Shown: positions 17,325 to 27,532, counted from the first letter of the stretch. The stretch: DNA of 64,000 nt from Marinomonas sp. UCMA 3892 (GCF_012726345.1 NZ_PTXN01000016.1:32807-96806); one strand, 5' to 3'. Numbers and translations are program-made. Notes: generated by a model from the sequence alone, not told the origin.

Positions 17325-17678
17325 ATGGAAGCACTTATTTTAGTTTTGCATGTACTAGCGGCGGTTGTCATTATCGCGTTGGTTTTGTTGCAGCAAGGCA
17401 AGGGTGCGGACGCTGGCGCCTCTTTCGGTGGTGGTGCGTCGCAAACAGTATTTGGTAGTCAAGGTGGTGGTAGTTTCTTTGGAAAGATGACTGCTGTGTT
17501 TGCTTTGGTTTTCTTTTTGACTAGCTTTGGTTTGGCATATTTTGCTAGCGAGCAGGCGAAAAGTGTATCTGGTGCGCTTGATTTTGTTCCTTCAGCTCCT
17601 CAAGTTGAAGAAACGGTGGGTTTGCCAGAGCTGGGTGATAAAAAGAAGACATCCTCTGATTTACCTGTAACTGAGTAA
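17325..17678 (+). CDS. secG: Sec translocase subunit SecG
   Basis: A small inner-membrane subunit of the SecYEG channel that assists SecA cycling. It is 117 residues with two transmembrane helices (about 3-22 and 50-72) around a glycine-rich cytoplasmic loop (LLQQGKGADAGASFGGGAS). The C-terminal tail is charged and non-conserved. It lies between tpiA and tRNA-Leu, as in E. coli and many relatives. Confidence 0.95.
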   Translation: MEALILVLHVLAAVVIIALVLLQQGKGADAGASFGGGASQTVFGSQGGGSFFGKMTAVFALVFFLTSFGLAYFASEQAKSVSGALDFVPSAPQVEETVGLPELGDKKKTSSDLPVTE

Positions 17679-17729
17679 TATTTAGTTATATAATTTTTGA
17701 AAGTGTTTGTGTTGGTTTTGTAGTGCTTT

Positions 17730-17815
17730 GCGGATGTGGCGGAATTGGTAGACGCGCCACCTTGAGGGGGTGGTGAGCTATGCTCGTGGGGGTTCGAGTC
17801 CCCCCATCCGCACCA
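17730..17815 (+). tRNA. tRNA-Leu(GAG)
   Basis: An 86-nt class II tRNA with acceptor GCGGATG pairing CATCCGC, the D-arm GGCGGAATTGGTAGACGC, anticodon GAG in the loop after CCACC, a long variable arm, the T-loop GGTTCGAGTCC and an encoded CCA. In E. coli the same secG-rimP interval holds this tRNA followed by tRNA-fMet (metY), which is not seen here. Confidence 0.96.
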
Positions 17816-18030
17816 ATCTTGAATTGATGTCGTGTTTTGTGTATGATGTCGAAATATTGATGCAGAGCAATCTGGTTTGTCGAGATTTGAATTTCTTTTA
17901 GAAGATATTCTTCTCATGGTTTTTCTAGTATAGGTATCCGCACCAGTTTGTTCTTAGTGTTTAGTGTCAGGATTGACGACCTTCTTTATTGAAGGACGCT
18001 CTCTCAGGTTTATTTGAGTAGAGTGCTGAG

Positions 18031-18052
18031 AACCCCTATATGGGGTTTTTTG
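18031..18052 (+). terminator. Terminator ahead of rimP-nusA-infB
   Basis: AACCCC / GGGGTT around TATAT, followed by TTTTTTG. Confidence 0.8.
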
Positions 18053-18084
18053 TTATCTGTACTGCTACTGTTTGTAAATGAAAA

Positions 18085-18107
18085 TGGGCCTTGAGCCCGT
18101 TTTTTGT
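18085..18107 (+). terminator. Second terminator-like hairpin in the rimP leader
   Basis: TGGGC-CTT-GAGCCCG followed by TTTTTTG, about 38 bp before the rimP start. With the preceding terminator it resembles the tandem terminators through which NusA controls this operon in E. coli. Confidence 0.65.
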
Positions 18108-18144
18108 TTCTGCGTTTTACAAAATTGGTTTTCGGAGAAAACGA

Positions 18145-18606
18145 TTGTCAGCAAAATATACGATTTTAGAAGAACTTATTCGACCAGTCGTTGAAGGTTT
18201 AGGGTTTGAGTTTTGGGGAATGGAATACTTATCTTTAGGTAAAGATTCTGTGCTTCGTATTTATATTGAAACGGATGCTGAAAAAGGGATTGATGTAGAA
18301 GATTGCGCCCGAGTTAGCCGTCAAGTTAGTTCTATTCTAGATGTTGAAGACCCTATTACAGGGGAGTACAACCTAGAAGTATCGTCACCAGGTTTAGATC
18401 GGCCTTTATTCAGTTTGGCTCAATATCAGGCTTATATCGGTTCTATTGTTTCTTTGCGCTTACGTGTGCCTTTTGATGGGCGACGTAAATTTAAAGGGCA
18501 ACTAATGGGGATCGAAAGCGAAGATATTGTTATTCGCGTAGATCAAGAAGAATACTTATTGCCTATCGATTTAATTGATAAGGCAAATGTTGTTCCACAA
18601 TTTTAA
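18145..18606 (+). CDS. rimP: Ribosome maturation factor RimP
   Basis: Needed for 30S subunit assembly. It is 153 residues when started at TTG 18145, which has a GGAG ribosome binding site 7 bases upstream and gives the family N terminus (M)[18 protein letters not shown] longer in-frame extension to 18091 would overlap the terminator hairpin and is unlikely. Family landmarks are the [13 protein letters not shown] segment and [11 protein letters not shown] (about 80-90). It is the first gene of the rimP-nusA-infB-rbfA-truB-rpsO-pnp cluster. Confidence 0.94.
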   Translation: MSAKYTILEELIRPVVEGLGFEFWGMEYLSLGKDSVLRIYIETDAEKGIDVEDCARVSRQVSSILDVEDPITGEYNLEVSSPGLDRPLFSLAQYQAYIGSIVSLRLRVPFDGRRKFKGQLMGIESEDIVIRVDQEEYLLPIDLIDKANVVPQF

Positions 18607-18634
18607 AAATTAACCTTGAAGAGAGGCTAAAAGG

Positions 18635-20125
18635 ATGAGCAAAGAAATTCTTTTGGTAGTGGAAGCCGTTTCCAACGAGAAAGATGTTCCGAAACAAGTT
18701 ATTTTCGAAGCCGTTGAAATTGCTTTAGCTAGTGCTGCCAAACGCCGTTTTGAAGAAGATGCATTAATTCGTGTCTCTATTGATCAGCGTACAGGTGATT
18801 ACAAAACTTACCGTCAATGGCATATTGTTGCAGATGAAGATTATTCTGCTCCAGCATTTGAATTAACTATTGATGATTCTGAAGAACAAAATCTTGGTGT
18901 GCCAATTGGCGAGATTTACGAAGAAGAAGTTGAGTCTGAAGTTTTTGGTCGTATTGCTGCCCAAACAGCAAAACAAGTTATCGTGCAAAAAGTGCGTGAA
19001 GCTGAACGAGCTAAAATGGTGGCGTTGTACACTGAAAAAGTTGGTAAGCTTGTTCATGGACAGGTCAAAAAAGTAACTCGTGATAGCTTGATTATAGATC
19101 TTGGTGAAAACGCAGAAGCGTCATTGCCGAAAGATCAATTGATCGCTCGTGAAAGCTTCAGAATGAATGACCGTATTCGTGCATTGTTACTTGAAATTCG
19201 CGATGACAGCCGTGGTGCGCAATTGATTCTTTCTCGTAACGCACCTGCGTTTATGATCGAGTTGTTCCGCCTTGAAGTGCCAGAGATTTCGGAAGAAGTT
19301 ATCGAAATTCGCGGTGCTGCGCGAGATCCAGGTCTACGAGCCAAAATTGCCGTGAAAACAAACGATCGCCGTATTGATCCCATCGGTGCTTGTGTTGGTA
19401 TGCGCGGTGCGCGAGTTCAGGCAGTCTCTAATGAGATGAATGGCGAGCGTGTTGATATCGTACTTTGGGACGATAACCCAGCTCAGCTAGTTATCAATGC
19501 AATGGCGCCTGCAGAAGTAGACTCTATTGTCATTGATGAAGATGCGCATTCAATGGATGTTGCAGTGAAGAGTGATAATTTAGCGCAAGCGATTGGCCGT
19601 AACGGTCAAAACGTTCGTTTAGCGTCTACTCTGACTGGTTGGTCTTTGAATGTAATGACCAGCGAAGATGCAGAAGCTAAGCAGCAAGAAGAGTCGCAAA
19701 AGCTGATTGATATCTTCGTTAATGGATTAGATATCGATGATGATTTGGCGATCCAGATGGTTGATGAGGGATTCACTTCTTTAGAAGAAGTCGCTTATAT
19801 CCCAATGGAAGAAATGTTAGACATCGATGGATTTGATGAAGATTTAGTAAACGAACTGCGTTCACGTGCAAAAGAGGCCTTGCTTAATCAAGCGCTTCAA
19901 GCTGAAGAGCAATTAGACGATGCCAAGCCTGCTGCCGACTTATTGGCGATGGAAGGAATGGATAATCACCTTGCTTTGGTCCTGGCTTCTATGGGTGTGA
20001 TTACAATGGAAGATTTGGCTGAACAATCAGTTGATGAGTTGCTTAGCGTTGAAGGTATGACTGAAGAGCGTGCAGGTCGTCTTATTTTGACTGCTCGTGC
20101 ACCTTGGTTTACTGAATCTGAATAA
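18635..20125 (+). CDS. nusA: Transcription termination/antitermination factor NusA
   Basis: Binds RNA polymerase and modulates pausing, termination and antitermination. It is 496 residues: an N-terminal RNAP-binding domain, an S1 domain ([21 protein letters not shown], about 135-155 region), two KH domains with [14 protein letters not shown] and [13 protein letters not shown], and two acidic C-terminal repeats ([14 protein letters not shown] and [13 protein letters not shown]) as in E. coli. It lies 28 bp after rimP. Tandem hairpins upstream of rimP suggest NusA autoregulation. Confidence 0.97.
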   Translation: MSKEILLVVEAVSNEKDVPKQVIFEAVEIALASAAKRRFEEDALIRVSIDQRTGDYKTYRQWHIVADEDYSAPAFELTIDDSEEQNLGVPIGEIYEEEVESEVFGRIAAQTAKQVIVQKVREAERAKMVALYTEKVGKLVHGQVKKVTRDSLIIDLGENAEASLPKDQLIARESFRMNDRIRALLLEIRDDSRGAQLILSRNAPAFMIELFRLEVPEISEEVIEIRGAARDPGLRAKIAVKTNDRRIDPIGACVGMRGARVQAVSNEMNGERVDIVLWDDNPAQLVINAMAPAEVDSIVIDEDAHSMDVAVKSDNLAQAIGRNGQNVRLASTLTGWSLNVMTSEDAEAKQQEESQKLIDIFVNGLDIDDDLAIQMVDEGFTSLEEVAYIPMEEMLDIDGFDEDLVNELRSRAKEALLNQALQAEEQLDDAKPAADLLAMEGMDNHLALVLASMGVITMEDLAEQSVDELLSVEGMTEERAGRLILTARAPWFTESE

Positions 20126-20151
20126 AATCTGAGTACATAAGGGGGAACTTA

Positions 20152-22716
20152 ATGACAGTTCAAACCGTAAAGATACTATCCGAGCTGGTAAGTACGCCAG
20201 TCGATAAGCTACTAGCTCAGATGAAAGACGCTGGCCTGCCTCAAACGAGTGCAAGTCAAGAAGTCTCTGAAGTTGAAAAGCAAGTTCTATTGAGTTATTT
20301 AAAACGTCAACATGGTGAAGAAGGCGATAATAGCCAGCGTATTACCTTGCAGCGTAAGACAACAAGTACTTTGTCTCGTGATGGCGGAAAAGCCGTTAAT
20401 GTTGCTGTTAAGAAAAAACGTACCTATGTTAAGCGTGATGATGAAGAAGCTCAGAAACAAGAAGAGTTAGCAAAGCGTCTTGCTGAAGAGCAAGAGCGTT
20501 TAGCGCAAGAAAAAGCTCGCCTTGAATTAGAGCGTAAGCAAGAAGAAGAGAAGGCGGCTAAAGCGAAGGCTGAAGCCGAAGAAAAAGCGCGTCAAGAAGC
20601 AGCGGTGAAAAACGTCGTAGCGGATGCTGGCGCGGTCAATGAAACGGAGCAGTATGTTTCCGATACAGGAGCGGCAGAACCCGTGGAATCACCGAAGCAG
20701 CCTAAGGCGTCGAAAAAAGTGTCTCAACCAGCAATGGATAGTAAGAAATCAACTGTTGCCCCTAAAGGTAAAAAGGGTCCAGTTAGACATGATAACGACA
20801 AAGATAAAGATAAACCTCGTGGTCGAGTAAACCCAGACAATAAACGTACTTCACGTGTCAATGTGAATGACGAAGATGAATTTACTCGTCGTGGTAAATT
20901 GGGTCGTAAGAATAAGAAACCGTCTAAACAAGAGCATGGTTTCCAAAAGCCTACGGCTAAAATGATTCACGAAGTAGCATTGCCAGAAAGTATTACAGTA
21001 GCTGATCTTGCTGAAAAAATGGCAGTGAAGGGCGCTGAAGTTATTAAGATCATGTTCAAAATGGGCGCTATGGCGACTATTAACCAGACAATTGACCGTG
21101 ACACAGCAACCTTGGTCGTTGAAGAAATGGGTCACACGGTTAAGTTTATCGATGAGAATGCTGTCGAAAACGATATGATCGAAGCGATTGACTACCAAGG
21201 TGAAGCAATTAAACGCGCACCAGTAGTTACGGTAATGGGTCACGTTGACCATGGTAAAACATCATTACTTGATTACATTCGTACCACTCGCGTTGCTGCG
21301 GGTGAGTCTGGCGGTATTACCCAGCACATTGGTGCTTACCATGTTGAAACGCCACATGGCATGATCAGCTTCTTAGATACACCTGGACATGCTGCGTTTA
21401 CTTCTATGCGTGCTCGTGGTGCCAAGGCGACAGACATTGTTATTCTAGTTTGTGCTGCTGATGATGGTGTTATGCCACAAACAATCGAGGCTATCCAGCA
21501 CGCACGTGCAGCTGGTGTACCAATGGTTGTTGCGATGACTAAGATAGATAAAGAAGGCGCTGATATCGATCGTGTTAAAAACGAATTGGTAGCGCAAGAA
21601 GTTGTGCCAGAGGAATGGGGTGGCGACATCCAGTTTGTTGGTGTATCTGCAAAATCTGGTGAAGGCATCGAAGCTCTTTTAGAAGCGGTTCTTCTTCAGG
21701 CTGAAGTATTAGAGTTGACGGCTGTTCCTAGCGCTCCTGCTAAAGGGGTTGTTGTTGAAGCTCGCCTTGATCGTGGTCGTGGTTCTGTTGCAACTTTGCT
21801 TGTGCAAAACGGTACTTTGAAGAAAGGCGACATAGTGTTAGCTGGCCTTCAAATGGGTCGTGTTCGTGCTTTGTTGGATGAAACTGGTAAGGCCATTGAC
21901 TCTGCAGGTCCTTCTATTCCTGTTGAGATCTTAGGTCTTGATGGAACGCCAGAAGCAGGTGAAGAATTCATCGTTGTAGCTGATGAGCGTAAAGCACGTG
22001 AAGTTGCGAACTTCCGTCAAGGTAAATACCGTGAAGTACGCTTTGCTCGTCAACACTCAGCTAAGTTAGAGAACTTGTTCTCTGAAATGGGTAAAGATGA
22101 AGTTCGTACTTTGAATGTTGTTCTAAAAGCCGATGTTCGTGGTTCTCTAGAAGCTTTGATCAAGTCATTGACTGATATGAACACAGACGAAGTAAAAGTG
22201 AATGTTGTTTCTAGCGGTGTTGGTGGTATTACCGAAACCGATGCGACTCTAGCTTTGGCGTCTGATGCGGTTATCTTTGGTTTCAACGTACGTGCTGATA
22301 ATTCGGCTAAGCAGTTTATTGAGCGTGAGAGTATCGACCTTCGTTACTACAGCGTCATCTATAACATCATTGATGATGTTAAATCTGCATTGTCTGGTAT
22401 GTTGTCTCCAGATCTTCGTGAAGACATCAAAGGTACGGCGGAAGTACGTGACGTATTCCGTTCACCTAAGTTTGGCTTGATTGCTGGTTGTATGGTTATC
22501 GAAGGTACGGTTTACCGTAACAAACAGATTCGTGTATTGCGTGATGATGTTGTTATTTACGAAGGTGAGCTTGAGTCGCTTCGTCGTTTCAAAGATGCAG
22601 TTAACGAAGTTAGCCGCGGTATGGAATGTGGTATCGGCGTGAAAAACTACAACGATGTCAAAGTAGGCGATAAGATCGAGGTTTTTGAAACCGTCGAAGT
22701 AGCGCGTACACTTTAA
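20152..22716 (+). CDS. infB: Translation initiation factor IF-2
   Basis: A GTPase that positions fMet-tRNA on the 30S subunit. It is 854 residues. An IF2_N domain ([19 protein letters not shown]) is followed by a long, highly charged Lys/Glu/Ala region (about 85-260), a second IF2_N-like domain, then the G domain with [16 protein letters not shown] and TKID, and beta-barrel domains ending in VEVARTL. It lies 26 bp after nusA. Internal in-frame starts that yield IF-2 isoforms in other bacteria were not examined. Confidence 0.97.
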   Translation: MTVQTVKILSELVSTPVDKLLAQMKDAGLPQTSASQEVSEVEKQVLLSYLKRQHGEEGDNSQRITLQRKTTSTLSRDGGKAVNVAVKKKRTYVKRDDEEAQKQEELAKRLAEEQERLAQEKARLELERKQEEEKAAKAKAEAEEKARQEAAVKNVVADAGAVNETEQYVSDTGAAEPVESPKQPKASKKVSQPAMDSKKSTVAPKGKKGPVRHDNDKDKDKPRGRVNPDNKRTSRVNVNDEDEFTRRGKLGRKNKKPSKQEHGFQKPTAKMIHEVALPESITVADLAEKMAVKGAEVIKIMFKMGAMATINQTIDRDTATLVVEEMGHTVKFIDENAVENDMIEAIDYQGEAIKRAPVVTVMGHVDHGKTSLLDYIRTTRVAAGESGGITQHIGAYHVETPHGMISFLDTPGHAAFTSMRARGAKATDIVILVCAADDGVMPQTIEAIQHARAAGVPMVVAMTKIDKEGADIDRVKNELVAQEVVPEEWGGDIQFVGVSAKSGEGIEALLEAVLLQAEVLELTAVPSAPAKGVVVEARLDRGRGSVATLLVQNGTLKKGDIVLAGLQMGRVRALLDETGKAIDSAGPSIPVEILGLDGTPEAGEEFIVVADERKAREVANFRQGKYREVRFARQHSAKLENLFSEMGKDEVRTLNVVLKADVRGSLEALIKSLTDMNTDEVKVNVVSSGVGGITETDATLALASDAVIFGFNVRADNSAKQFIERESIDLRYYSVIYNIIDDVKSALSGMLSPDLREDIKGTAEVRDVFRSPKFGLIAGCMVIEGTVYRNKQIRVLRDDVVIYEGELESLRRFKDAVNEVSRGMECGIGVKNYNDVKVGDKIEVFETVEVARTL

Positions 22717-22728
22717 TAGGACAAAATC

Positions 22729-23118
22729 ATGGCAGGCGAATTTAGTCGTACTAGTCGGATTGGTGACCAGCTCCAAAAGGAGCTGGCGTCCTTGATCCAG
22801 TTTGAAGTAAAAGATCCTCGTTTAGGATTGGTTACTGTCAACGAAGTACGTGTAGCAAAAGATTTAGGCTATGCGGATATTTATTACACTGTACTTGGTA
22901 AAGATGATCAGCCAGAAGTATTGGCTGAGAACCAAGCTGCACTGGATAGTGCAAAAGGGTTCTTGCGTCGTCGTTTAGCACAAGAAGTAAAACTTCGTGT
23001 TATGCCGCATTTGCGTTTCCACTACGACCAGAGTGTTGTTAATGGTTCGCGCATGTCTGCTCTTATTGACGAAGCAATTCGTGATGATGAGACTAAAAAC
23101 GGTAACGAAGACGAGTAA
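22729..23118 (+). CDS. rbfA: Ribosome-binding factor A
   Basis: A cold-shock 30S maturation factor of 129 residues. The family start (RTSRIGDQLQKELASLIQ), VKDPRLGLVTV and the LRVMPHLRFHYDQSV motif near the C terminus are all present. It begins 12 bp after infB, with an AGGA ribosome binding site in the gap, and ends 9 bp before truB, so it sits within one transcript. Confidence 0.96.
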   Translation: MAGEFSRTSRIGDQLQKELASLIQFEVKDPRLGLVTVNEVRVAKDLGYADIYYTVLGKDDQPEVLAENQAALDSAKGFLRRRLAQEVKLRVMPHLRFHYDQSVVNGSRMSALIDEAIRDDETKNGNEDE

Positions 23119-23127
23119 TAAGTTCGT

Positions 23128-24054
23128 ATGGTTAAAGCAAAATGGCGTTCAGTAGACGGTATCGTCCTACTGAACAAGCCGATAGGTTTAAGTTCTAACC
23201 AAGCGCTGCAGCGTGTCCGTCGCCTATATCAGGCAGCGAAAGCGGGTCATACTGGCGCGCTTGATCCTTTGGCAACAGGTATGTTGCCATTGTGTTTAGG
23301 GGAAGCGACGAAATTTTCCCAATACTTACTGGATGCAGACAAGCGTTATTTAACCTGCATTCAATTAGGGAAAAGAACCACCACAGGGGATCGGGAAGGT
23401 GAGGTTTTGACGGAAGATTCCGTTCCTGCTTTAACCGATGAGTCTCTTGAAGAAATTCTAAATGGTTTTCGTGGTGAGATTGAGCAAATTCCGCCTATGT
23501 ATTCCGCTTTAAAACACGAAGGCAAACCTTTGTATGAATATGCTCGTCAGGGTATTGTCATCGAAAGGAAGCGCCGTCGTGTTACTATTTCAAATTTAAC
23601 GCTTGTTTCCAGAACTGAAGATACATTGACCCTAGATATTCAGTGTTCTAAAGGGACTTATATTCGCACTATTGGCGAGGATATTGGTGAAGCGCTAGGT
23701 TGTGGAGCGCATTTACACTCTTTACATCGTATTTCGACAGCAGGTTATTTGCCTGAGAATATGATGACTTTGGAAGAGTTTGAAGCGATAGCGGAGCAAG
23801 GTTATGACGCGTTAGACGCGCATCTAATCACAATGGACACTGCCGTTGAGCATTTTGCGAAAGTGGAACTGCCTGAGTCGGACACAGTGAATATGATGTT
23901 TGGTCGAACTGTTCCTAGTCCTGTTTCATTAGAACATGAAGCAGTGGTGAGAATGTACGATCAGGGGACACAGCGTTTCTTAGGTCTTGGGCAAATTAAA
24001 GGTGCGTTTATTCGCCCTTATCGATTGGTAAATACTAGCGAGTTCTCTTTATAA
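23128..24054 (+). CDS. truB: tRNA pseudouridine-55 synthase TruB
   Basis: Makes pseudouridine 55 in the T-loop of tRNAs. It is 308 residues. The catalytic aspartate is in GHTGALDPLATGMLP (about residue 46). KRYLTCIQLGKRTTTGDREG and CSKGTYIRTIGEDIGEAL are family motifs. A C-terminal PUA-like extension follows. It is preceded directly by rbfA and followed by rpsO after about 110 bp. Confidence 0.97.
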   Translation: MVKAKWRSVDGIVLLNKPIGLSSNQALQRVRRLYQAAKAGHTGALDPLATGMLPLCLGEATKFSQYLLDADKRYLTCIQLGKRTTTGDREGEVLTEDSVPALTDESLEEILNGFRGEIEQIPPMYSALKHEGKPLYEYARQGIVIERKRRRVTISNLTLVSRTEDTLTLDIQCSKGTYIRTIGEDIGEALGCGAHLHSLHRISTAGYLPENMMTLEEFEAIAEQGYDALDAHLITMDTAVEHFAKVELPESDTVNMMFGRTVPSPVSLEHEAVVRMYDQGTQRFLGLGQIKGAFIRPYRLVNTSEFSL

Positions 24055-24165
24055 ATAGCAGTGAGTTCTGCTAAAAAGAGTGTTAAACTTGCTGGCTTAG
24101 GATGACTGAAAATATGCTCGGCTATCCTTTACTTTTAATAGCATATTAATTTGGAGATTAAGATT

Positions 24166-24435
24166 ATGGCATTGTCTGCAGAATCAAAAGCAGCGTTGGT
24201 AAAAGAGTTTCAAGTAGCGGAAGGCGACACTGGTTCTCCTGAAGTTCAAGTAGCATTGTTGACTAAGAACATCGAAGGTCTACAAGGTCACTTTAAAGCT
24301 CATATCCACGACCATCATTCTCGTCGCGGTCTAATCCGCATGGTAAACCAGCGTCGTAAGTTGTTGGATTACCTTAAGCGTAAAGATGCAGCTCGTTACA
24401 CTAGTTTGATCAAAAAACTAGGTCTGCGTCGCTAA
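24166..24435 (+). CDS. rpsO: 30S ribosomal protein S15
   Basis: An 89-residue primary rRNA-binding protein of the 30S platform. ATG 24166 has a GGAG ribosome binding site 8-11 bases upstream and gives the standard [15 protein letters not shown] start, so the longer TTG-initiated frame is not used. The motif [20 protein letters not shown] (about 42-61) is diagnostic. In E. coli S15 represses its own translation through a leader pseudoknot; I did not resolve one here. Confidence 0.97.
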   Translation: MALSAESKAALVKEFQVAEGDTGSPEVQVALLTKNIEGLQGHFKAHIHDHHSRRGLIRMVNQRRKLLDYLKRKDAARYTSLIKKLGLRR

Positions 24436-24442
24436 GACTGAG

Positions 24443-24475
24443 AAAGGGCCATAAGTGATTATGGCCCTTTTTTTA
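24443..24475 (+). terminator. rpsO terminator
   Basis: A 12-bp stem (AAAGGGCCATAA / TTATGGCCCTTT) with a GTGA loop, followed by a T-run. Confidence 0.93.
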
Positions 24476-24479
24476 TTGG

Positions 24480-24583
24480 TCTCCCAAGGGACAGCCTGTA
24501 CTTCATATGCACTTTTCTTCTTCGAAATAAAGAAGATAAAAGAGTTCATATGAGTACTGGCTTAAAAAGAGGTCTTTGGGAGA
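24480..24583 (+). promoter_or_regulatory. Long hairpin in the pnp leader (RNase III / PNPase autoregulation element)
   Basis: Almost the whole rpsO-pnp spacer folds back on itself. TCTCCCAAGGGAC pairs with GTCTTTGGGAGA, AGCCTGTACTTCATATG pairs with CATATGAGTACTGGCT, and CTTTTCTTCTTC pairs with GAAGATAAAAG, around a loop at about 24523-24532. It ends about 18 bases before the pnp ribosome binding site. In E. coli an RNase III-cut stem in the same place lets PNPase shut off its own mRNA. Confidence 0.8.
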
Positions 24584-24611
24584 AGAAATTTTTTTAATAA
24601 AAGGAATACGT

Positions 24612-26720
24612 GTGAGTATTACTACAAAAACTTTCCAGTTCGGTAACGATACCGTAACGCTAGAAACAGGCCGCATTGCTCGTCAAGCAACAGGTGCTGT
24701 TCTTTGTACTATTGGTGATGCACAAGTACTTGCTACTGTTGTAGGCGCTAAATCAGCTAAAGCTGGTCAAGACTTTTTCCCATTGTCTGTTCATTATCAA
24801 GAGCGTGCTTACGCAGTTGGTAAAATCCCTGGTGGCTTCCTAAAACGTGAAGGCCGTCCTTCTGAAAAAGAAACACTGACTTCTCGTTTGATCGACCGTC
24901 CAATCCGTCCATTATTCCCTAAAGGGTTCATGAACGAAGTTCAGGTTGTTTGTACTGTTATGTCTACTAACACTAACTTAGACGCTGATATTGCGGCTAT
25001 GTTGGCAACGTCTGCAGCATTGACTATCTCTGGTATTCCATTCAATGGTCCTATCGGTGCCGCTCGTGTTGGTTTTAACGACGAGTCTGGTTACGTTCTT
25101 AACCCAAGCTACTCAGATCTAGATGGTTCTTTGCTAGACATGGTTGTAGCTGGTACGAAAGACGCAGTATTGATGGTTGAGTCTGAAGCGCAAGAGCTTA
25201 CAGAAGACGAAATGCTAGGTGCTGTGCTTTACGCTCATAAAGAAATGCAAGCGGCGATTTCTGCCATTACTGAATTCGCAGCTGAGTGTGCTAAGCCTCG
25301 TTGGGATTGGGAAGCTGAAGCGGCAAACGTTTCTTTAGCTGATGCACTTCAATCTGGTTACGCTGCTCAAATCGAAGAAGCGTACGGTATCAGTGAAAAA
25401 ATGGCTCGTTACGCTCAACTAGGTGTTGTTCGTGATGCAGCAGTTGCAGCTCTTGTTACTGAAGAAGGCGAGTTTACTGAAGCTGATGTGACAGGTGCTT
25501 TCTCTAAATTAGAAAAACGCATCGTTCGTCGTCGTGTAATTGACGGTAAACCTCGTATCGATGGTCGTGACAATAAAACAGTTCGTCCAATCAATGTTGA
25601 AGTTGGTTTGCTAAGCAAAACTCACGGTTCTGCTTTGTTTACTCGTGGTGAGACTCAGGCAATTGCAACTTGTACTCTAGGTACGAGCCGCGATTCACAA
25701 ATGACTGATGGTTTGACTGGCGAAAGCAAAGACAGCTTCATGCTTCATTACAACTTCCCTCCTTACTCTGTAGGTGAGTGTGGTCGTATGGGTGGTGTTG
25801 GTCGTCGTGAAATTGGTCATGGTCGTCTAGCTCGTCGTGGTGTTCAAGCAGTATTGCCTTCTGAAGATGAATTCCCATACACAATTCGTGTTGTGTCTGA
25901 GATCACTGAGTCTAACGGTTCAAGCTCTATGGCGTCTGTATGTGGTGCGTCTTTGTCTATGATGGACGCTGGTGTTCCACTTAAGGCGCCAGTTGCTGGT
26001 ATCGCAATGGGTCTTATTAAAGAAGACGATGGCTTTGCCGTATTAACTGATATCTTGGGTGATGAAGATCATCTTGGCGATATGGACTTTAAAGTAGCGG
26101 GTACTGCAGAAGGTATCACAGCACTTCAAATGGACATAAAAATCGAAGGTATCAACGAAGAAATTATGGATATCGCTTTGAGCCAAGCGCTTGAAGCTCG
26201 TACTCATATCCTTCGCGAAATGGCGAAAGTAATTGGTTACGCTCGTCCAGAAGTTTCTCCAAATGCGCCTTCTATGGCAACGATTAAGATCGACCCAGAG
26301 AAAATTCGTGACGTTATCGGTAAAGGTGGTGCAACAATTCGTTCTATCACTGAGCAAACAGGCGCGTCTATCGATCTAGATGACGACGGTACTGTGCGTA
26401 TTTACGCGGCTGATAAAGCCTCTTCTGATGCAGCATTGCTGAAGATTCATGAAATCACCGCTGAAGCAGAAGTGGATAAACTTTACAAAGGTAAAGTGGT
26501 TCGTCTAGCTGAATTTGGTGCATTCGTAAATATCTTACCTGGTAAAGATGGTTTGGTTCACATCTCTCAAATCGCTGAAGAGCGTATTCGTGCGGTAACT
26601 GACTTCCTTTCTGAAGGTCAAGAAGTCATCGTTAAAGTACTAGATGTTGATGCTCGTGGTCGTATCAAGCTTTCTATGAAAGATGTTACTGAAGAAGAAA
26701 AAGCAGCTTACACTGAGTAA
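24612..26720 (+). CDS. pnp: Polyribonucleotide nucleotidyltransferase (PNPase)
   Basis: A 3'-5' phosphorolytic exoribonuclease of the degradosome. It is 702 residues when started at GTG 24612, which has AAGGAA 5 bases upstream and gives (M)[19 protein letters not shown]. Two RNase PH domains, a KH domain ([20 protein letters not shown], about 565-585) and a C-terminal S1 domain ([19 protein letters not shown]) are complete. The frame extends 12 codons further upstream, but that part lies in the leader hairpin. A terminator follows. Confidence 0.97.
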   Translation: MSITTKTFQFGNDTVTLETGRIARQATGAVLCTIGDAQVLATVVGAKSAKAGQDFFPLSVHYQERAYAVGKIPGGFLKREGRPSEKETLTSRLIDRPIRPLFPKGFMNEVQVVCTVMSTNTNLDADIAAMLATSAALTISGIPFNGPIGAARVGFNDESGYVLNPSYSDLDGSLLDMVVAGTKDAVLMVESEAQELTEDEMLGAVLYAHKEMQAAISAITEFAAECAKPRWDWEAEAANVSLADALQSGYAAQIEEAYGISEKMARYAQLGVVRDAAVAALVTEEGEFTEADVTGAFSKLEKRIVRRRVIDGKPRIDGRDNKTVRPINVEVGLLSKTHGSALFTRGETQAIATCTLGTSRDSQMTDGLTGESKDSFMLHYNFPPYSVGECGRMGGVGRREIGHGRLARRGVQAVLPSEDEFPYTIRVVSEITESNGSSSMASVCGASLSMMDAGVPLKAPVAGIAMGLIKEDDGFAVLTDILGDEDHLGDMDFKVAGTAEGITALQMDIKIEGINEEIMDIALSQALEARTHILREMAKVIGYARPEVSPNAPSMATIKIDPEKIRDVIGKGGATIRSITEQTGASIDLDDDGTVRIYAADKASSDAALLKIHEITAEAEVDKLYKGKVVRLAEFGAFVNILPGKDGLVHISQIAEERIRAVTDFLSEGQEVIVKVLDVDARGRIKLSMKDVTEEEKAAYTE

Positions 26721-26741
26721 TTTTTAGTGTAAATTGATGTA

Positions 26742-26770
26742 AAAGGGCGCTATTTATAGCGCCTTTTTTT
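26742..26770 (+). terminator. pnp terminator
   Basis: GGCGCTA / TAGCGCC stem with a short TTTA loop, followed by a long T-run. It closes the rimP-pnp cluster. Confidence 0.9.
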
Positions 26771-26879
26771 GTTTTTAATATCTTGAATAGTCTAGAATAG
26801 CAACATTGTATTTAATGTTTTAGTAATATTTTGACACTGCATATCTCTAGCTATTTAGCTTCTTGGATAAAGGAAAAAG

Positions 26880-27473
26880 ATGATGACCTTTAAAGTTGTG
26901 GGTTTATTGGCAGCTAGCCTTGTATTGGCTGCATGTAGTAAAGATGCTTTGAATACGCCTGTTGAGGCTATTCCTGATTGTGTATTTGCTGATGGCTCTA
27001 ATCAAGCGGCTCCTGCTTGGGTATGTGGAGCACCTGTTGATGGTGTTGCTTTGTCTGCTGTAGGTTATAGCGAAAAATCAGCTGCTGGTCCTAATTACAT
27101 GAAACAAATGGCGGCGACAGCTGCCCGTGTTGAGTTGGCTCAAGTGCTAAGTGTTGATCTACAGAATATGGTGAAGCAGTATGTTGAAACGACAGGTGCT
27201 GGTGATGCAGAAACCGTTGATCGTGTGAATAGTGTGGTAACAAAGCAGGTAACTGAGCAGAAATTGATAGGTTCTAAAGTGGTTCGCCAGATGCCAACGC
27301 CTAGTGGTGGTTTGGTTGTTTTAGTTGGTTTAGACCCTGATCAAGCTGGAAAAGTAGCTCAAGATATTTTGCGTACTTCTATGAAAAATGAAGCTGCTTT
27401 GTATCAAAAGCTAGAATCTGAAAAAAGTTTTGATGAGTTGGCTGCAGAAATTGCCAAGCGTCACGCTCAGTAA
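26880..27473 (+). CDS. LPP20-like lipoprotein
   Basis: 197 residues with a lipoprotein signal (LAASLVLAAC, lipidated Cys about residue 20), followed by a short linker and a conserved domain. Residues 60-170 (VGYSEKSAAGPNYMKQMAAT ... GGLVVLVGLDP) resemble the LPP20 lipoprotein family: an N-terminal APAWV segment, then a helix rich in AAxAARxELAQ. Its role is unknown in this group. An AAAGGAAAAAG ribosome binding site precedes tandem ATGs. It appears to be a single-gene unit ending in the hairpin at 27482-27532. Confidence 0.8.
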   Translation: MMTFKVVGLLAASLVLAACSKDALNTPVEAIPDCVFADGSNQAAPAWVCGAPVDGVALSAVGYSEKSAAGPNYMKQMAATAARVELAQVLSVDLQNMVKQYVETTGAGDAETVDRVNSVVTKQVTEQKLIGSKVVRQMPTPSGGLVVLVGLDPDQAGKVAQDILRTSMKNEAALYQKLESEKSFDELAAEIAKRHAQ

Positions 27474-27481
27474 AGTACAGC

Positions 27482-27532
27482 GATGAGTAGTACGAGTAGT
27501 ACGCCACTTTATGTACTACTCATCATGTTTTT
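27482..27532. terminator. Terminator with a tandem repeat allowing two alternative stems
   Basis: GATGAGTAGTAC (27482-27493) pairs perfectly with GTACTACTCATC (27513-27524), followed by ATGTTTTTCTTT. A second copy of GAGTAGTAC (27494-27502) can instead pair with 27513-27521 using a shorter loop. It lies between convergent genes. Confidence 0.75.

Larger units (their letters stand above)
17816..18144. other. Spacer between tRNA-Leu and rimP: tRNA 3'-end repeat and two hairpins
   Basis: ATCCGCACCA, the last 10 bases of the tRNA-Leu gene, recurs at 17936-17945 with no complete tRNA in front of it. Downstream are two intrinsic-terminator-like hairpins (18031-18052 and 18085-18107). Between them a promoter can be drawn with -35 TTGTTA (18050-18055) and -10 TGTAAA (18073-18078). 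No protein gene is supported. Confidence 0.6.

Noticed and set aside
17600..17917. A 105-codon minus-strand open frame across tRNA-Leu
   Set aside because: It overlaps the secG 3' end and the entire tRNA gene and has no recognisable protein features.
17816..18030. A metY-type tRNA-fMet, expected from E. coli gene order
   Set aside because: I found only the 10-base CCA-end repeat and no acceptor, D-arm or anticodon arm that would form a tRNA.
20851..21252. Long antisense open frame within infB
   Set aside because: It is a mirror of infB coding sequence with a His/Asn/Phe-rich composition and no family features.
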